A DNA stretch of 38,313 nucleotides from an uncultured Alphaproteobacteria bacterium (GTDB lineage Bacteria; Pseudomonadota; Alphaproteobacteria; Caulobacterales; Hyphomonadaceae). The translations under genes were made by a program, and so were the position numbers. The stretch spans positions 1 through 38,313 of the forward strand of contig CAIMMO010000063.1 in assembly GCA_903842595.1 (NCBI GenBank). The letters are read 5' to 3'. Each line of letters opens with the position of its first letter. The stretch's first letter is position 1. Below, piece after piece: positions 1 to 8,438 of this stretch. The notes below the pieces were generated by a model that was not told the origin of the DNA, did not search any database, and saw only the letters and a program-made list of their open reading frames with translations.

Positions 1-1
1 C

Positions 2-679
2 GCGACCAACATTGGCGTGCACATGGGCTGGGAGATCGTGAAGGCCAACGCGCCGGCAGGCGCCCACCTGCCGCCTGCTGCAACGGTCGACATCGTGTTC
101 TACATCTTCGCCTTCGCGAAGCCGGCGATGGCGTGGATCGTAGAGGGCCGCAAGGCGATGGACGCCGAGACGCTGGCCAACCGCCATGCCCAGCGCCGCC
201 GCGAAGCCGCCGAACTCGCCGCCGCCGAAGCTGCTGTTGAAGCGGCGAAAGAAGCCGCCCGCCTCGAGGCACAGCGCATCGACGCCGCGATGGCCGAAGC
301 CGCGCAGGCCGAAGCCACAGCAGCGGTCGAAACCGAAAAAGTCGAAGCCGAGGCCGCCGAGAAAAAATCGCGCGCCCGCCGCAAGCCTAAGACCGAGGAA
401 GAAAACCGCGAAGCTGCCCGTAAGGCCGTCGCCCGCCGCGCCGCCTCCTTCAGCATCCACCGCATGCAGGCGCAGGTTCGCGATTTCGAACAGGCGCGCG
501 CCGAACAGCAACTTACCGCCCAGCAGATCGCCCGCGCCTGCGACAAGCTGATCGAACGCGGCGAAAAACCCAACTTCCGCCGTGTCGCCGAAATCATGGG
601 CGTCCCGCGCGAACGCATCGAGAGCGCATGGCCGAAGGGCGTTCCTCTCGATGGCACCGGCGAAGTGCGGGCGGCTTAA
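2..679 (+). CDS. Coiled-coil protein with possible C-terminal helix-turn-helix (5' truncated by window edge)
   Basis: I do not recognise this gene. The frame is open to the left edge, so the true start is probably outside; an in-frame GTG lies at 17. The visible part has a hydrophobic stretch (DIVFYIFAFAKPAMAWIV) that could be one membrane segment. About 90 residues rich in Ala, Glu, Lys and Arg follow, typical of a long coiled coil. The end of the protein (QQIARACDKL through ERIESAWP) has the spacing of a helix-turn-helix, with GVPRERIESAW as recognition helix. A membrane-tethered or plasmid/phage-style DNA-binding protein fits, but this is inference. It ends 74 bases before the next gene and shows no operon signal. 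Confidence 0.6.
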   Translation, partial: ATNIGVHMGWEIVKANAPAGAHLPPAATVDIVFYIFAFAKPAMAWIVEGRKAMDAETLANRHAQRRREAAELAAAEAAVEAAKEAARLEAQRIDAAMAEAAQAEATAAVETEKVEAEAAEKKSRARRKPKTEEENREAARKAVARRAASFSIHRMQAQVRDFEQARAEQQLTAQQIARACDKLIERGEKPNFRRVAEIMGVPRERIESAWPKGVPLDGTGEVRAA

Positions 680-753
680 GCTCCTGGCATGTACCAGCAT
701 TGACTTGCACGATCGGGGCAGCACGGTGTGTCCGCAAACGAACGGACCGCATC

Positions 754-1542
754 ATGCCGCACAAGACCACTCGCCCCGCAATGCGCTTTCTGGCGCGCCT
801 GACGCTGGCGGGGTCGGCGCTTGGCCTCGCTGCTTGCGCAACAGCTAACAGCACCGTCCCCACTGTCTCAACCGAGCAGGCAATGGCCGATCAGCGCCGG
901 CCCGCTGAAGACGTCGCGCTCGACGCCCAGCGCCGCGGTGATGCCGTCCTCGAACTGGCGGACATTCAGCCGGGCTGGAAAGTCGCCGACATCATGCAGG
1001 GCGCCGGATACTTCACGCGGCTGTTCGTGGCGAAGGCCGGCCCATCAGGCAAGGTCTACGCCTGGAGCCCGGACGAGTTCATGCGCACGAAGCCCGCCCT
1101 CTACGGCGACTCGCTCGACATCCTGTCGAAGGCCTATCCGCAGGAGATCGTCACGCTGCGTTCCGCCTTCAGCGATCTCGCCTTCCCCGAACCGCTCGAC
1201 ATGGTCTTCACGTCGCAGAACTACCACGACCTCCACCAGCGCAAGTTTCCCCCCGAATTGGCCGACCAGATGAATGCGAAAGTGCTCAACGCGCTAAAGC
1301 CAGGCGGCATCTACGTCGTCATCGACCACGTGGCGAATCCCGATACCGCGAACGCCCCCGACACGGTCCACCGCATCGACCCGGCGGTCCTCCGTAGCGA
1401 GATCGAGGCGGCGGGATTCCGGTTTGACGGCGAGCATGATGCGCTGCGCAAGCCAGCCGACGACCACACGGTCATGGTGATGCGCCCTGAAATCCGGGGC
1501 AGGACGGATCAGGTCATCTACAAGTTTCGTAAGCCGGGGTGA
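754..1542 (+). CDS. Class I SAM-dependent methyltransferase-like lipoprotein
   Basis: A 262-residue protein with a lipoprotein signal: positive n-region, hydrophobic core and lipobox LAAC with Cys28. The mature part is a Rossmann-type methyltransferase domain of the COG4798 kind. Motif I is VADIMQGAGYFT, and the KPGGIYVVIDH strand matches the post-motif region. Proteins of this family are exported, and their substrate is not known to me. I chose ATG 754 because it gives a basic n-region before the hydrophobic core; ATG 781 would still leave a usable signal. No strong Shine-Dalgarno is visible for either. The stop lies 6 bases from the stop of the convergent ettA, with no terminator between them. 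The family call is sound; enzymatic activity is inferred. Confidence 0.82.
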   Translation: MPHKTTRPAMRFLARLTLAGSALGLAACATANSTVPTVSTEQAMADQRRPAEDVALDAQRRGDAVLELADIQPGWKVADIMQGAGYFTRLFVAKAGPSGKVYAWSPDEFMRTKPALYGDSLDILSKAYPQEIVTLRSAFSDLAFPEPLDMVFTSQNYHDLHQRKFPPELADQMNAKVLNALKPGGIYVVIDHVANPDTANAPDTVHRIDPAVLRSEIEAAGFRFDGEHDALRKPADDHTVMVMRPEIRGRTDQVIYKFRKPG

Positions 1543-1548
1543 ACCGAT

Positions 1549-3213
1549 CTACCGCGCAAATTTCTTGAACGTCGGCCGCTTCGGCTCCACCGCCTCGGCG
1601 CCAAGCCGCCGCTTCTTGTCCTCGAGATAGCTAGAGAAATCGCCCTCGAACCATTCGACGTGGCTGTCGCCCTCGAAGGCGAGAATGTGCGTCGCCACAC
1701 GATCGAGGAACCAGCGGTCGTGGCTGATGATCACGGCGCAGCCGGGGAAATCCTCCAGCGCCGCTTCCAGGGCCTGCAGCGTCTCCACGTCGAGATCGTT
1801 GGTCGGTTCGTCGAGCAAAAGCAGGTTCGAGCCCTCCTTCAGCATTTTGGCGAGGTGCACGCGGTTGCGCTCACCGCCCGAGAGCTGGCCGACCTTCTTC
1901 TGCTGGTCGCCGCCCTTGAAGTTGAACGCGCCGACATAGGCCCGGCTCGGCTGCTCGATGCCGCCGATCTCCATGATGTCGAGGCCGCCGGAGATTTCCT
2001 GCCAGACATTGTTCTTGTCGTTGAGGCTGTCGCGCGACTGGTCGATGTAGCCGAGCTTCACCGTCTCGCCGACCTTGAACGTGCCCGCATCCGGCGCCTC
2101 GCGTCCGGTGATCATCTTGAACAGCGTCGTCTTGCCCGCGCCGTTCGGCCCGATCACACCGACAATGCCGCCGGGCGGCAGCTTGAAGGACAGATCCTCC
2201 ATCAGCAGCTTGTCGCCAAACGCCTTGCTGAGATGCTCAGCCTCGATGACGACCGAGCCGAGACGCGGCCCCGGGGGGATGCGAATCTGCGCGGTGGTGA
2301 TCTTCTCGCGCTCGGCCTGTGCGGCCTTTTCCTCGTAGGCGTTGATACGCGCCTTGGACTTGGCCTGACGCGCCTTGGCGGAAGCGCGCACCCATTCGAG
2401 TTCGCGCGCCATCGATTTCTGGCGGCCGGCTTCCTCGCGCGATTCCTGCGCGATGCGCTTGGCCTTCTTCTCCAGCCAGACGGAGTAGTTGCCCTCGTAC
2501 GGAATCCCCTGTCCGCGATCGAGCTCGAGAATCCAGGTCGTGATCTGGTCGAGGAAGTAACGATCGTGGGTGACGAGGATCACGCAGCCTGGAAACTTCG
2601 ACAGGTAGTTCTGCAGCCACGCCACCGACTCCGCATCGAGGTGGTTGGTCGGTTCGTCCATCAGAATCATGTCGGGCTTCGACAGCAGCAGCGCGCAGAT
2701 GGCGGCTCGGCGGATCTCGCCCCCCGAAAGCTTGGTCACATCCGCGTCACCGGGAGGACAGCGCAGCGCTTCCATCGCCATCTCGATCTTTGAATCGATG
2801 TCCCAGGCGTCGGCCGCGTCGATCTGCTCCTGAAGCTTGGTCATCTCCTCCATCAGCTCGTCGGTGTATTCCTCGCCGAGCTTGGCCGAGATCGCGTTGA
2901 ACTGGTCGACCATCTGCTTCTCGGGGCATTTGGCGGCGATGTTGTGGAACACGTCCATCGAGGGATCGAGCTTGGGCTCCTGCGGGAGGTAGCCGATCTT
3001 GATGCCGTCCGCGGCCTTGGCCTCGCCAAGGATTTCCGTGTCCTCGCCCGCCATGATCCTCAGCAGGGTCGACTTGCCCGAGCCGTTCACGCCCACGATC
3101 CCGATTTTGGCGTCGGGCAGGAAGTGCAGCCGGATGTTCTCGAAAACCTTCTTCCCGCCGGGGTAGATCTTGGTCAGGCCGTCGAGGTGGTAGACATAGT
3201 GAGTTGCGGCCAT
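1549..3213 (-). CDS. ettA: Energy-dependent translational throttle protein EttA (ABC-F ATPase)
   Basis: A 554-residue ABC-F protein with two ATP-binding domains and no membrane segment. Domain 1 has Walker A GVNGSGKST (41-49), signature LSGGE (162-166) and Walker B ending MDEPTN (185-190). Domain 2 has GPNGAGKTT (355-363), LSGGE (444-448) and LLLLDEPTN (464-472). A basic linker rich in Lys, Arg and Glu lies between them at about 245-315. EttA binds the ribosomal E site and gates entry into elongation according to ATP level. Length matches E. coli EttA (555 residues), and the proteobacterial ending RPTFKKFAR is present. The ATG at 3213 is preceded by AGGACG. It is divergent from the MFS transporter gene. 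Confidence 0.97.
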   Translation of the reverse strand: MAATHYVYHLDGLTKIYPGGKKVFENIRLHFLPDAKIGIVGVNGSGKSTLLRIMAGEDTEILGEAKAADGIKIGYLPQEPKLDPSMDVFHNIAAKCPEKQMVDQFNAISAKLGEEYTDELMEEMTKLQEQIDAADAWDIDSKIEMAMEALRCPPGDADVTKLSGGEIRRAAICALLLSKPDMILMDEPTNHLDAESVAWLQNYLSKFPGCVILVTHDRYFLDQITTWILELDRGQGIPYEGNYSVWLEKKAKRIAQESREEAGRQKSMARELEWVRASAKARQAKSKARINAYEEKAAQAEREKITTAQIRIPPGPRLGSVVIEAEHLSKAFGDKLLMEDLSFKLPPGGIVGVIGPNGAGKTTLFKMITGREAPDAGTFKVGETVKLGYIDQSRDSLNDKNNVWQEISGGLDIMEIGGIEQPSRAYVGAFNFKGGDQQKKVGQLSGGERNRVHLAKMLKEGSNLLLLDEPTNDLDVETLQALEAALEDFPGCAVIISHDRWFLDRVATHILAFEGDSHVEWFEGDFSSYLEDKKRRLGAEAVEPKRPTFKKFAR

Positions 3214-3396
3214 GGGGCGTCCTGCGCGTGGGGAGAAGAGCGGGGCTTAGATGCTCTGCCGGGCGAATTAGATCAAGGTCGCTGTTCGCACGTGCGGCAA
3301 AAGTCAGTCTCCGCAAGGGCTAGGCCGCTGCGTCGCGCTCGGCTATTGGAAACCTCAGAAATTCAGAGCCGGAACAGGCTCGTCGGGAGGGATCTA

Positions 3397-4974
3397 ATGT
3401 CTGAAGCCGCCGCACCAGGTGCGCCGAGCGTACCCCAACGCACATCCGCCTATGCGTGGGTCGTGCTGGCCATGCTGGCCTTCATCTACATTTTCAACTT
3501 CCTCGACCGGCAGCTGATGTCGGTCCTGATCGAGTCGATCAAGAAGGACCCGGCCTTCGCCACGACGCTGCCAGATGGGACGACGGTGGGCCTCACCGAC
3601 GCGCAGATGGGCTGGATGACGGGTTTCTGGTTCGCGCTGGTCTACACCGTGCTCGGCGTCATCGTCGGCTTCCTCGCCGACCGCACCAGCCGCCGCAACA
3701 TCCTCTACGTCGGCGCAACGCTCTGGTCGGGCTTTACCGCGCTGTGCGGCCTGTCACAGAACTACATGACCCTGCTGCTCGCCCGCGTCGGCGTCGGCGT
3801 CGGCGAGGCTGCCGGCGCGCCGCCCTCATACTCGATCATCTCGGACTACTTCCCGGCCGAGAAGCGCGGCCTTGCGCTGGCAATCTTCTCCATGGGCGTG
3901 CCGTTAGGCCAGGCTGCGGCCATTGCCTTCGGCGCCCAGGTCGACAAGGCGTATGGCTGGCGCACCGCCTTCATCGCCATCGGCGTCGCCGGCATCATCG
4001 CAGCACTGATCATGCTCTTCGTCGTGCGCGAACCCAAACGCGGCGCGATGGACTCGGCCAAGCTGGCCGCCATGGCGAACGAGCGCTCCAGCTTCGGCGA
4101 AACCTTCTGGCAGTTCATCAGCCGCCCGGCCCTGCTGTGGACGGCCATGGGCTGCGGCCTGTCGTCGTTCGTCGGCTATGCAGCTCTGGGCTGGAACGCG
4201 TCCTTCCTGCTTCGCACCCTCGGCATGACGATGGACGAGCTGTCGCTCTGGTACGCACTGGTGATCGGCGTCGGCATCGGCATCGGCACGATCGCTTCCG
4301 GCTTCATCGTCGATATCATGGCGAAGCGCTCGCGCGTCTGGTACGCGCTGGTGCCGCTGATCGCGATGACGGCCGCGACACCGTTCTGGTACCTCTACAC
4401 CCAGGCGACCGACTGGCCGACAGGGTTGTGGCTATTGATCCTGCCCCTTCTGCTCAACATCTTCTATCTCGCCCCGGCGCTGGCCGTGGTGAACAACTCC
4501 GTCAAGCCCTCGCAACGGACGATGTCGAGCGCCATCCTGCTGATGATCCTCAACTTCATCGGACTCGGCGGCGGTCCGACGCTGGTCGGCATCCTGTCCA
4601 CCAACTTCTCGGCAGACAAGGTCGCAGCCGGCATGGACAAGGCGCTCGCCGGCGCTGAAGGCCTGCGCGACGCGCTGCTCTGGATGACGCCGTTCTTCGC
4701 CGTGGCCGTGTTCTTCATGGTGCTTCAGTACCTGGCGCTGCGGCGCGAGGTGAAGGCTGAGGGGCCCGTTTCGGATGGCGGCTTTGCGGCTGGCGTCCTG
4801 CTTCTCCTCGTCGGCGTCGCCGGCCTCGGCGCCCGCTACTATTTCGGGGGTGTTGCGGGCATGACGTCGACCGACGTGGTTCCACTGCTGCAGATGATCA
4901 TGCTGGTTGTTTCAACAGTGCTTGGCCTGACCCTGCTGCTTGGCGCTGGCGGGCGGAAAAAAGCCGCCGGCTGA
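3397..4974 (+). CDS. MFS transporter, Spinster-like family
   Basis: A 525-residue inner-membrane protein with about 12 hydrophobic segments. The motif NFLDRQL in helix 1 (34-40), the MFS motif A GFLADRTSRR (91-100) and the glycine-rich RVGVGVGEAAGAPPS (130-144) are typical of the Spinster branch of the major facilitator superfamily. The substrate cannot be read from sequence; relatives are annotated as lipid, drug or organic-acid exporters. The start ATG 3397 has an ideal Shine-Dalgarno GGGAGG (3385-3390, 6-base spacing), although the frame is open far upstream. A clear intrinsic terminator follows at 4997. It is a single transcription unit divergent from ettA. The family is certain, the substrate unknown. 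Confidence 0.93.
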   Translation: MSEAAAPGAPSVPQRTSAYAWVVLAMLAFIYIFNFLDRQLMSVLIESIKKDPAFATTLPDGTTVGLTDAQMGWMTGFWFALVYTVLGVIVGFLADRTSRRNILYVGATLWSGFTALCGLSQNYMTLLLARVGVGVGEAAGAPPSYSIISDYFPAEKRGLALAIFSMGVPLGQAAAIAFGAQVDKAYGWRTAFIAIGVAGIIAALIMLFVVREPKRGAMDSAKLAAMANERSSFGETFWQFISRPALLWTAMGCGLSSFVGYAALGWNASFLLRTLGMTMDELSLWYALVIGVGIGIGTIASGFIVDIMAKRSRVWYALVPLIAMTAATPFWYLYTQATDWPTGLWLLILPLLLNIFYLAPALAVVNNSVKPSQRTMSSAILLMILNFIGLGGGPTLVGILSTNFSADKVAAGMDKALAGAEGLRDALLWMTPFFAVAVFFMVLQYLALRREVKAEGPVSDGGFAAGVLLLLVGVAGLGARYYFGGVAGMTSTDVVPLLQMIMLVVSTVLGLTLLLGAGGRKKAAG

Positions 4975-4996
4975 TCTGTCCTGGCTGAACAAGTCG

Positions 4997-5034
4997 GGCC
5001 GCGCGCTGCACCCCAGCGCGCGGCCTTTCTCTTT
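4997..5034 (+). terminator. Intrinsic terminator after the MFS gene
   Basis: A perfect 12-base-pair GC-rich stem (GGCCGCGCGCTG at 4997-5008 paired with 5014-5025) with a 5-base loop CACCC, followed by TTTCTCTTT. It lies 22 bases after the MFS stop codon and about 75 bases before the next start. It is the clearest rho-independent terminator in the window. Confidence 0.9.
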
Positions 5035-5110
5035 GCGGCAGCTTCCAGTCCCGCGCTTCGCACTCTACACTCCGTGGAAACGGCGATCACAGCCGCACGG
5101 GAGGGCCACC

Positions 5111-6586
5111 ATGATCCGCAGAACACTGTCCGCATTCGCCTGCACCGCAGCCCTCTTCGCCTGCAGCCCTGCCCCCGCCTCAGCGCCCGAAGCCCCCGCC
5201 GCGCCAGCCGCCGCCGACTACACCATCAAGCCCGAGGAGAAGACCGCGCTCGACGCCTACGTCGCCAAGCCCGACCCAGCCTACAAATGGGAGCTGGTCT
5301 CCACAAAACCCGGCGATGGCTACACCACCTTTGTCCTCGAGATGACATCGCAGACCTGGCGCTCGGAAACCGACGTCGACAAGCCGGTGTGGAAACACTG
5401 GATGACCATCGTGAAGCCCACGGAGGTGAAGCACGACAAGGCGCTCCTCTTCATCTGGCAGGGCGACAACACCGACCCCGCTCCCACTGACGGACAGGAA
5501 CGCTCGATCCGCATCGCCAAGGAGACAGGCTCGGTCGTCGCCGAAGTCGGCATGGTGCCCAACCAGCCGCTCACCTTCACGGACTCTAAGGACAAGAAGC
5601 GCTGGGAAGACGACATCATCGCCTACACGCGTGTGAAGCATTTCACGACCAAGGACGATGAATGGCTCGTTCGCCTCGCCATGGTGAAGGCCGGCGTCAA
5701 GGCGCTCGACGCGACGCAGGAGTTCATGAAGTCGGAAGCCGGCGGCGGCATCAAGATCAACCAGTTCGTCGTCTCCGGCGCCTCCAAGCGTGGCTGGGCG
5801 ACATGGCTGGTCGGCGCGGTCGATGAACGCGTCATCGGCATCATGCCGCTTGTGATCGACGCGCTGAATTCCGAGGAGATCACCAAGCACCATTTCGAAG
5901 TGCTGGGCTTCTTCGCGCCGTCACTGGACGACTATGTCAGTCACGGCCTCTTCCCGCACAAGATCGGCACGCCGGAATACCAGGCTGTGCTGGCGATCGA
6001 GGACCCGTACAACTACCGCAACCGCGCCCGCCTCACGATCCCGAAATTCCTGGTCAACGCCTCGGGCGACCAGTTCTTCCTGCCTGACAACTCCCGCTTC
6101 TACTACGAACAGCTGCCGCAGGAAAAACGCATCCGCTACGTCGAGAACGCGGCCCACAACCTCGCTGGCTCCGACGCGGTCGACTCAATGCTTGCCTGGT
6201 ACAATTCGGTGATCACAGGCGGCAAGCGGCCAGACTTCATCTGGAACAAGGCCGACGCCAACGGCATCGCCCTTCGCCCGATCGACACGCCGAAGGAAGT
6301 GAAGCTCTGGCAGGCTCACAATCCGAAAGCGCGCGACTTCCGCGTCGAGAGCGTCGGCAAGATCTACACCTCCACCGTCCTCGAACCCGGCGCAGAAGGA
6401 AACTACTTCGCCCAGGTGCCGATGCCCACCGAGGGCTACACCGCCTTCTTCGTCGAAGTGACGTTCGACAGCGGCATCCCCTCCGCCCCCTTCAAGTTCA
6501 CCACCGAAGTCAGCATCATCCCGGACGTGGCGCCCTTCAAATGGGCGGACGCGGCTGCAAAGTACGCATCTACCGCGCCAAAGTAG
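5111..6586 (+). CDS. PhoPQ-activated pathogenicity-related (PqaA) family lipoprotein
   Basis: A 491-residue protein of the PqaA / COG4287 family, an alpha/beta-hydrolase-like family first named for a Salmonella PhoPQ-regulated gene. The signature GASKRG (223-228, putative nucleophile Ser225) after a hydrophobic strand is diagnostic. The later segments GDQFFLPDNS and ENAAHNL sit where the catalytic Asp and His are expected. The N-terminus is a lipoprotein signal with lipobox LFAC (Cys18), followed by an Ala/Pro linker. The start ATG 5111 is preceded by GGGAGG (5099-5104). The substrate is unknown for the family. It opens a run of three lipoprotein genes on the same strand, separated by 57 and 92 bases. 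Confidence 0.9.
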   Translation: MIRRTLSAFACTAALFACSPAPASAPEAPAAPAAADYTIKPEEKTALDAYVAKPDPAYKWELVSTKPGDGYTTFVLEMTSQTWRSETDVDKPVWKHWMTIVKPTEVKHDKALLFIWQGDNTDPAPTDGQERSIRIAKETGSVVAEVGMVPNQPLTFTDSKDKKRWEDDIIAYTRVKHFTTKDDEWLVRLAMVKAGVKALDATQEFMKSEAGGGIKINQFVVSGASKRGWATWLVGAVDERVIGIMPLVIDALNSEEITKHHFEVLGFFAPSLDDYVSHGLFPHKIGTPEYQAVLAIEDPYNYRNRARLTIPKFLVNASGDQFFLPDNSRFYYEQLPQEKRIRYVENAAHNLAGSDAVDSMLAWYNSVITGGKRPDFIWNKADANGIALRPIDTPKEVKLWQAHNPKARDFRVESVGKIYTSTVLEPGAEGNYFAQVPMPTEGYTAFFVEVTFDSGIPSAPFKFTTEVSIIPDVAPFKWADAAAKYASTAPK

Positions 6587-6643
6587 AAGTTGCTCGCTTC
6601 AGCACGGACAATGCTCGACGCTAGAGGGCGATGAGGGATTGCG

Positions 6644-7396
6644 ATGAAAACTACAGGCACATGGCAAGCGATACTTGCAGCCGCAACCGTCCTCGGCCTC
6701 TCCGCATGCGGCGGTGAAACCGCCGTCACGCCAGAGACCCCAGCCGCAATCACAGCCGTAGCGAACGCCTGCGTCCCGCTGCCGATTACGGGCCTGTGCA
6801 GCAATGGCGATCCGTCCATCTTCCTCAAGACCAACCCGCAGGCGCCAAAACTCGCCGCCAAGTGCGCGTGGCGGACGAAGGAGATCAGCCTCACGCCCAC
6901 GGATGCCATCGTCTTCCGCGCGCAGGACTGCACCGCCGAAGGATGGGTGCCGAACCTCTACGAAGTCGTGCAGGGCTATATCAAGCAGCGCATGGACGGC
7001 ACGCCCGAAGACCAGGCGGTTTTCATCCTCGAAATGCTGCCTGTTGCTGCCGGTGAAACCGCTGAGCAGACCGCGATGAAGACGCTCGGGAAAGCCCCCG
7101 AAAACCAGCGCGAGCGTTGCGAGACAAGGCAACTCACGGGCCCCGTACTCGCAGGCAGCGCCTTCGAACTCGCCCCCAAACCAGACCTGGCCGCCGAACT
7201 CGAAACCGCCTCCGGCGGCGAACCGTGGGATGCGTGCGGCCCGAACGGCGTCACCATGGATGCGGTGCAATTCTGGGAGGCCCGCCCCAGCTACGCGCTG
7301 TTTCATATGCTCGGCCAGGACGACGAGCCGTGGGATCCGGCCTCCTTCACCTTCTACCGCAAAGGCGCCGACGGCGTCTGGGCCAAGGCGGGATAG
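6644..7396 (+). CDS. Cysteine-rich lipoprotein, function unknown
   Basis: A 250-residue protein I do not recognise. The lipobox is LSAC with Cys22, preceded by a short basic n-region and a hydrophobic core. The mature part has six further cysteines (43, 52, 74, 96, 159, 198), an even number that would allow three disulfides in the periplasm. No enzyme motif is visible. The start ATG 6644 has the Shine-Dalgarno GAGGGA (6633-6638). It lies between the PqaA-like lipoprotein and the cystatin-like lipoprotein, so the three may act together at the cell envelope, but that is guesswork. Confidence 0.8.
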   Translation: MKTTGTWQAILAAATVLGLSACGGETAVTPETPAAITAVANACVPLPITGLCSNGDPSIFLKTNPQAPKLAAKCAWRTKEISLTPTDAIVFRAQDCTAEGWVPNLYEVVQGYIKQRMDGTPEDQAVFILEMLPVAAGETAEQTAMKTLGKAPENQRERCETRQLTGPVLAGSAFELAPKPDLAAELETASGGEPWDACGPNGVTMDAVQFWEARPSYALFHMLGQDDEPWDPASFTFYRKGADGVWAKAG

Positions 7397-7397
7397 C

Positions 7398-7443
7398 CGA
7401 GGGTTGGCGCCTGCATCATTCTGCGCGCGATGCATTACCCTCG
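7398..7443 (+). other. Two-tier stem-loop between lipoprotein genes
   Basis: The outer stem pairs CGAGGGT (7398-7404) with ACCCTCG (7437-7443). The inner stem pairs TGCATC (7412-7417) with GATGCA (7429-7434). No T-run follows, so it is not a standard terminator. It starts 1 base after the six-cysteine lipoprotein stop and ends 45 bases before the cystatin-like start. It could shape mRNA stability or be chance in GC-rich DNA. Confidence 0.45.
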
Positions 7444-7488
7444 ACCCAAACCTGCCCTACACATGCCGCTAGTATCGGAAGGGTCAAC

Positions 7489-7884
7489 ATGCGCATCACA
7501 TCCACAATCCTGATCGGCGCGGTTCTCGCCGCATGCTCCCCAGCGCCGGCGCCCGAGCCCGCACCTGCGCCCGAGCCGGTGGCGGTCGAAGCAACGCAGC
7601 CAACGCCGATGCCGGCGCCCGAACCCGTGGTGACAGGCGGCTATTCGCCCGCAAGCCTCGACGACGAGATGGTGAAAGCTGCGCAGGCAGTCGCGGTCGA
7701 CGCGATCTACACACGCGACCCCACGCGCGCCCTGGTGGAAAAGGTCGATGCCGAAATGCAGGTGGTCGCTGGCCTCAACTACCACTTCACCATCACCATG
7801 ACGGGCGGCGCCCGCTACGGCGTGACGGTCTACCGCAAGCTCGACGGCACGATGGAAGTGACGGATTACGCCCGCCTTCCCTGA
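7489..7884 (+). CDS. Cystatin-like lipoprotein (putative cysteine-protease inhibitor)
   Basis: A 131-residue lipoprotein. The lipobox is LAAC (Cys16), followed by a proline/alanine/glutamate-rich tether at about 18-46. The remaining ~80 residues resemble the cystatin fold. A Gly-Gly (50-51) sits just before the helix region, as at the cystatin N-terminus, then comes an amphipathic helix, then QVVAG (91-95), the exact QxVxG first-hairpin motif of cystatins, in the context QVVAGLNYHF. The second-hairpin Pro-Trp is not visible. Family knowledge: cystatins block papain-like proteases. A lipid-anchored form would protect the envelope or face outward. The start ATG 7489 has GGAAGGG upstream (about 7477-7483). 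The frame is open further upstream, but without a signal peptide. Confidence 0.85.
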   Translation: MRITSTILIGAVLAACSPAPAPEPAPAPEPVAVEATQPTPMPAPEPVVTGGYSPASLDDEMVKAAQAVAVDAIYTRDPTRALVEKVDAEMQVVAGLNYHFTITMTGGARYGVTVYRKLDGTMEVTDYARLP

Positions 7885-7937
7885 CTCTGATTGTCGTGTT
7901 CGCAGATTCCTCGAGCGTCACGGACCAGGCCCCGCCG

Positions 7938-8297
7938 CTATCCGACTCCAGCGGCGGACAACGCGCCTTCGGGCTCTCCGAGATGGACTGCGAGCGCGGC
8001 GCGGTCGCCATGGGCCACGGCGCGTTTCCGACCGATGCGAGGTAACGAGATATTGTTCTCGATGCAGAAGCGGATAAGAATCTCGGTCAGGGCCGCTGGC
8101 GGAATCACGATCTGCTGGAGTTCTTCAGGGCCCGCGCCGGGGACTCTCAGTTTGACGCGTCCGCTCGCGTCCTGATTCACCCTGCACTCGACGACCGTTC
8201 CCGCTGGCAGGAAGTCATCATTCGCGCGCTTGAACGACGCAATTGCGCTGCCGAATTCGTTAGCTGAGAGAATTACGCGCCGCAGTTCGATTGCCAC
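7938..8297 (-). CDS. Conserved hypothetical protein, 119 residues
   Basis: A small soluble protein starting with GTG 8297, preceded on its strand by a run of G (GGGGGG) at ribosome-binding distance. The pattern MAIELRRV at the start and IRFCIENNISLPR (75-87) reads as a real conserved protein rather than noise. I have a weak memory of similar short alphaproteobacterial proteins with no assigned function. There is no signal peptide, metal site or catalytic motif. The last 15 residues are low-complexity. It converges on the cystatin gene with a 53-base gap and lies downstream of the msrC-like gene on the same strand, separated by about 140 bases. Confidence 0.6.
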   Translation of the reverse strand: MAIELRRVILSANEFGSAIASFKRANDDFLPAGTVVECRVNQDASGRVKLRVPGAGPEELQQIVIPPAALTEILIRFCIENNISLPRIGRKRAVAHGDRAALAVHLGEPEGALSAAGVG

Positions 8298-8438
8298 TAT
8301 CCACCCCCCGGCAGAACTTTGCAGACGATAGTGACAGATTTTCGCTAATGATTGGTTGCCGCTGCCTGAGGAGCTGTCACCGCCAACCCGAGTTAGACAG
8401 GCTTCTGTTCAGCGCGCCGGGGCAGCCTGCGACGGGGT

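Noticed and set aside
1660-2793. Long open frame (377 codons) antisense to ettA
   Set aside because: It is a mirror of the ettA reading frame in GC-rich DNA, with low-complexity Leu/Ala/Arg composition and no family motif; ettA is certain.
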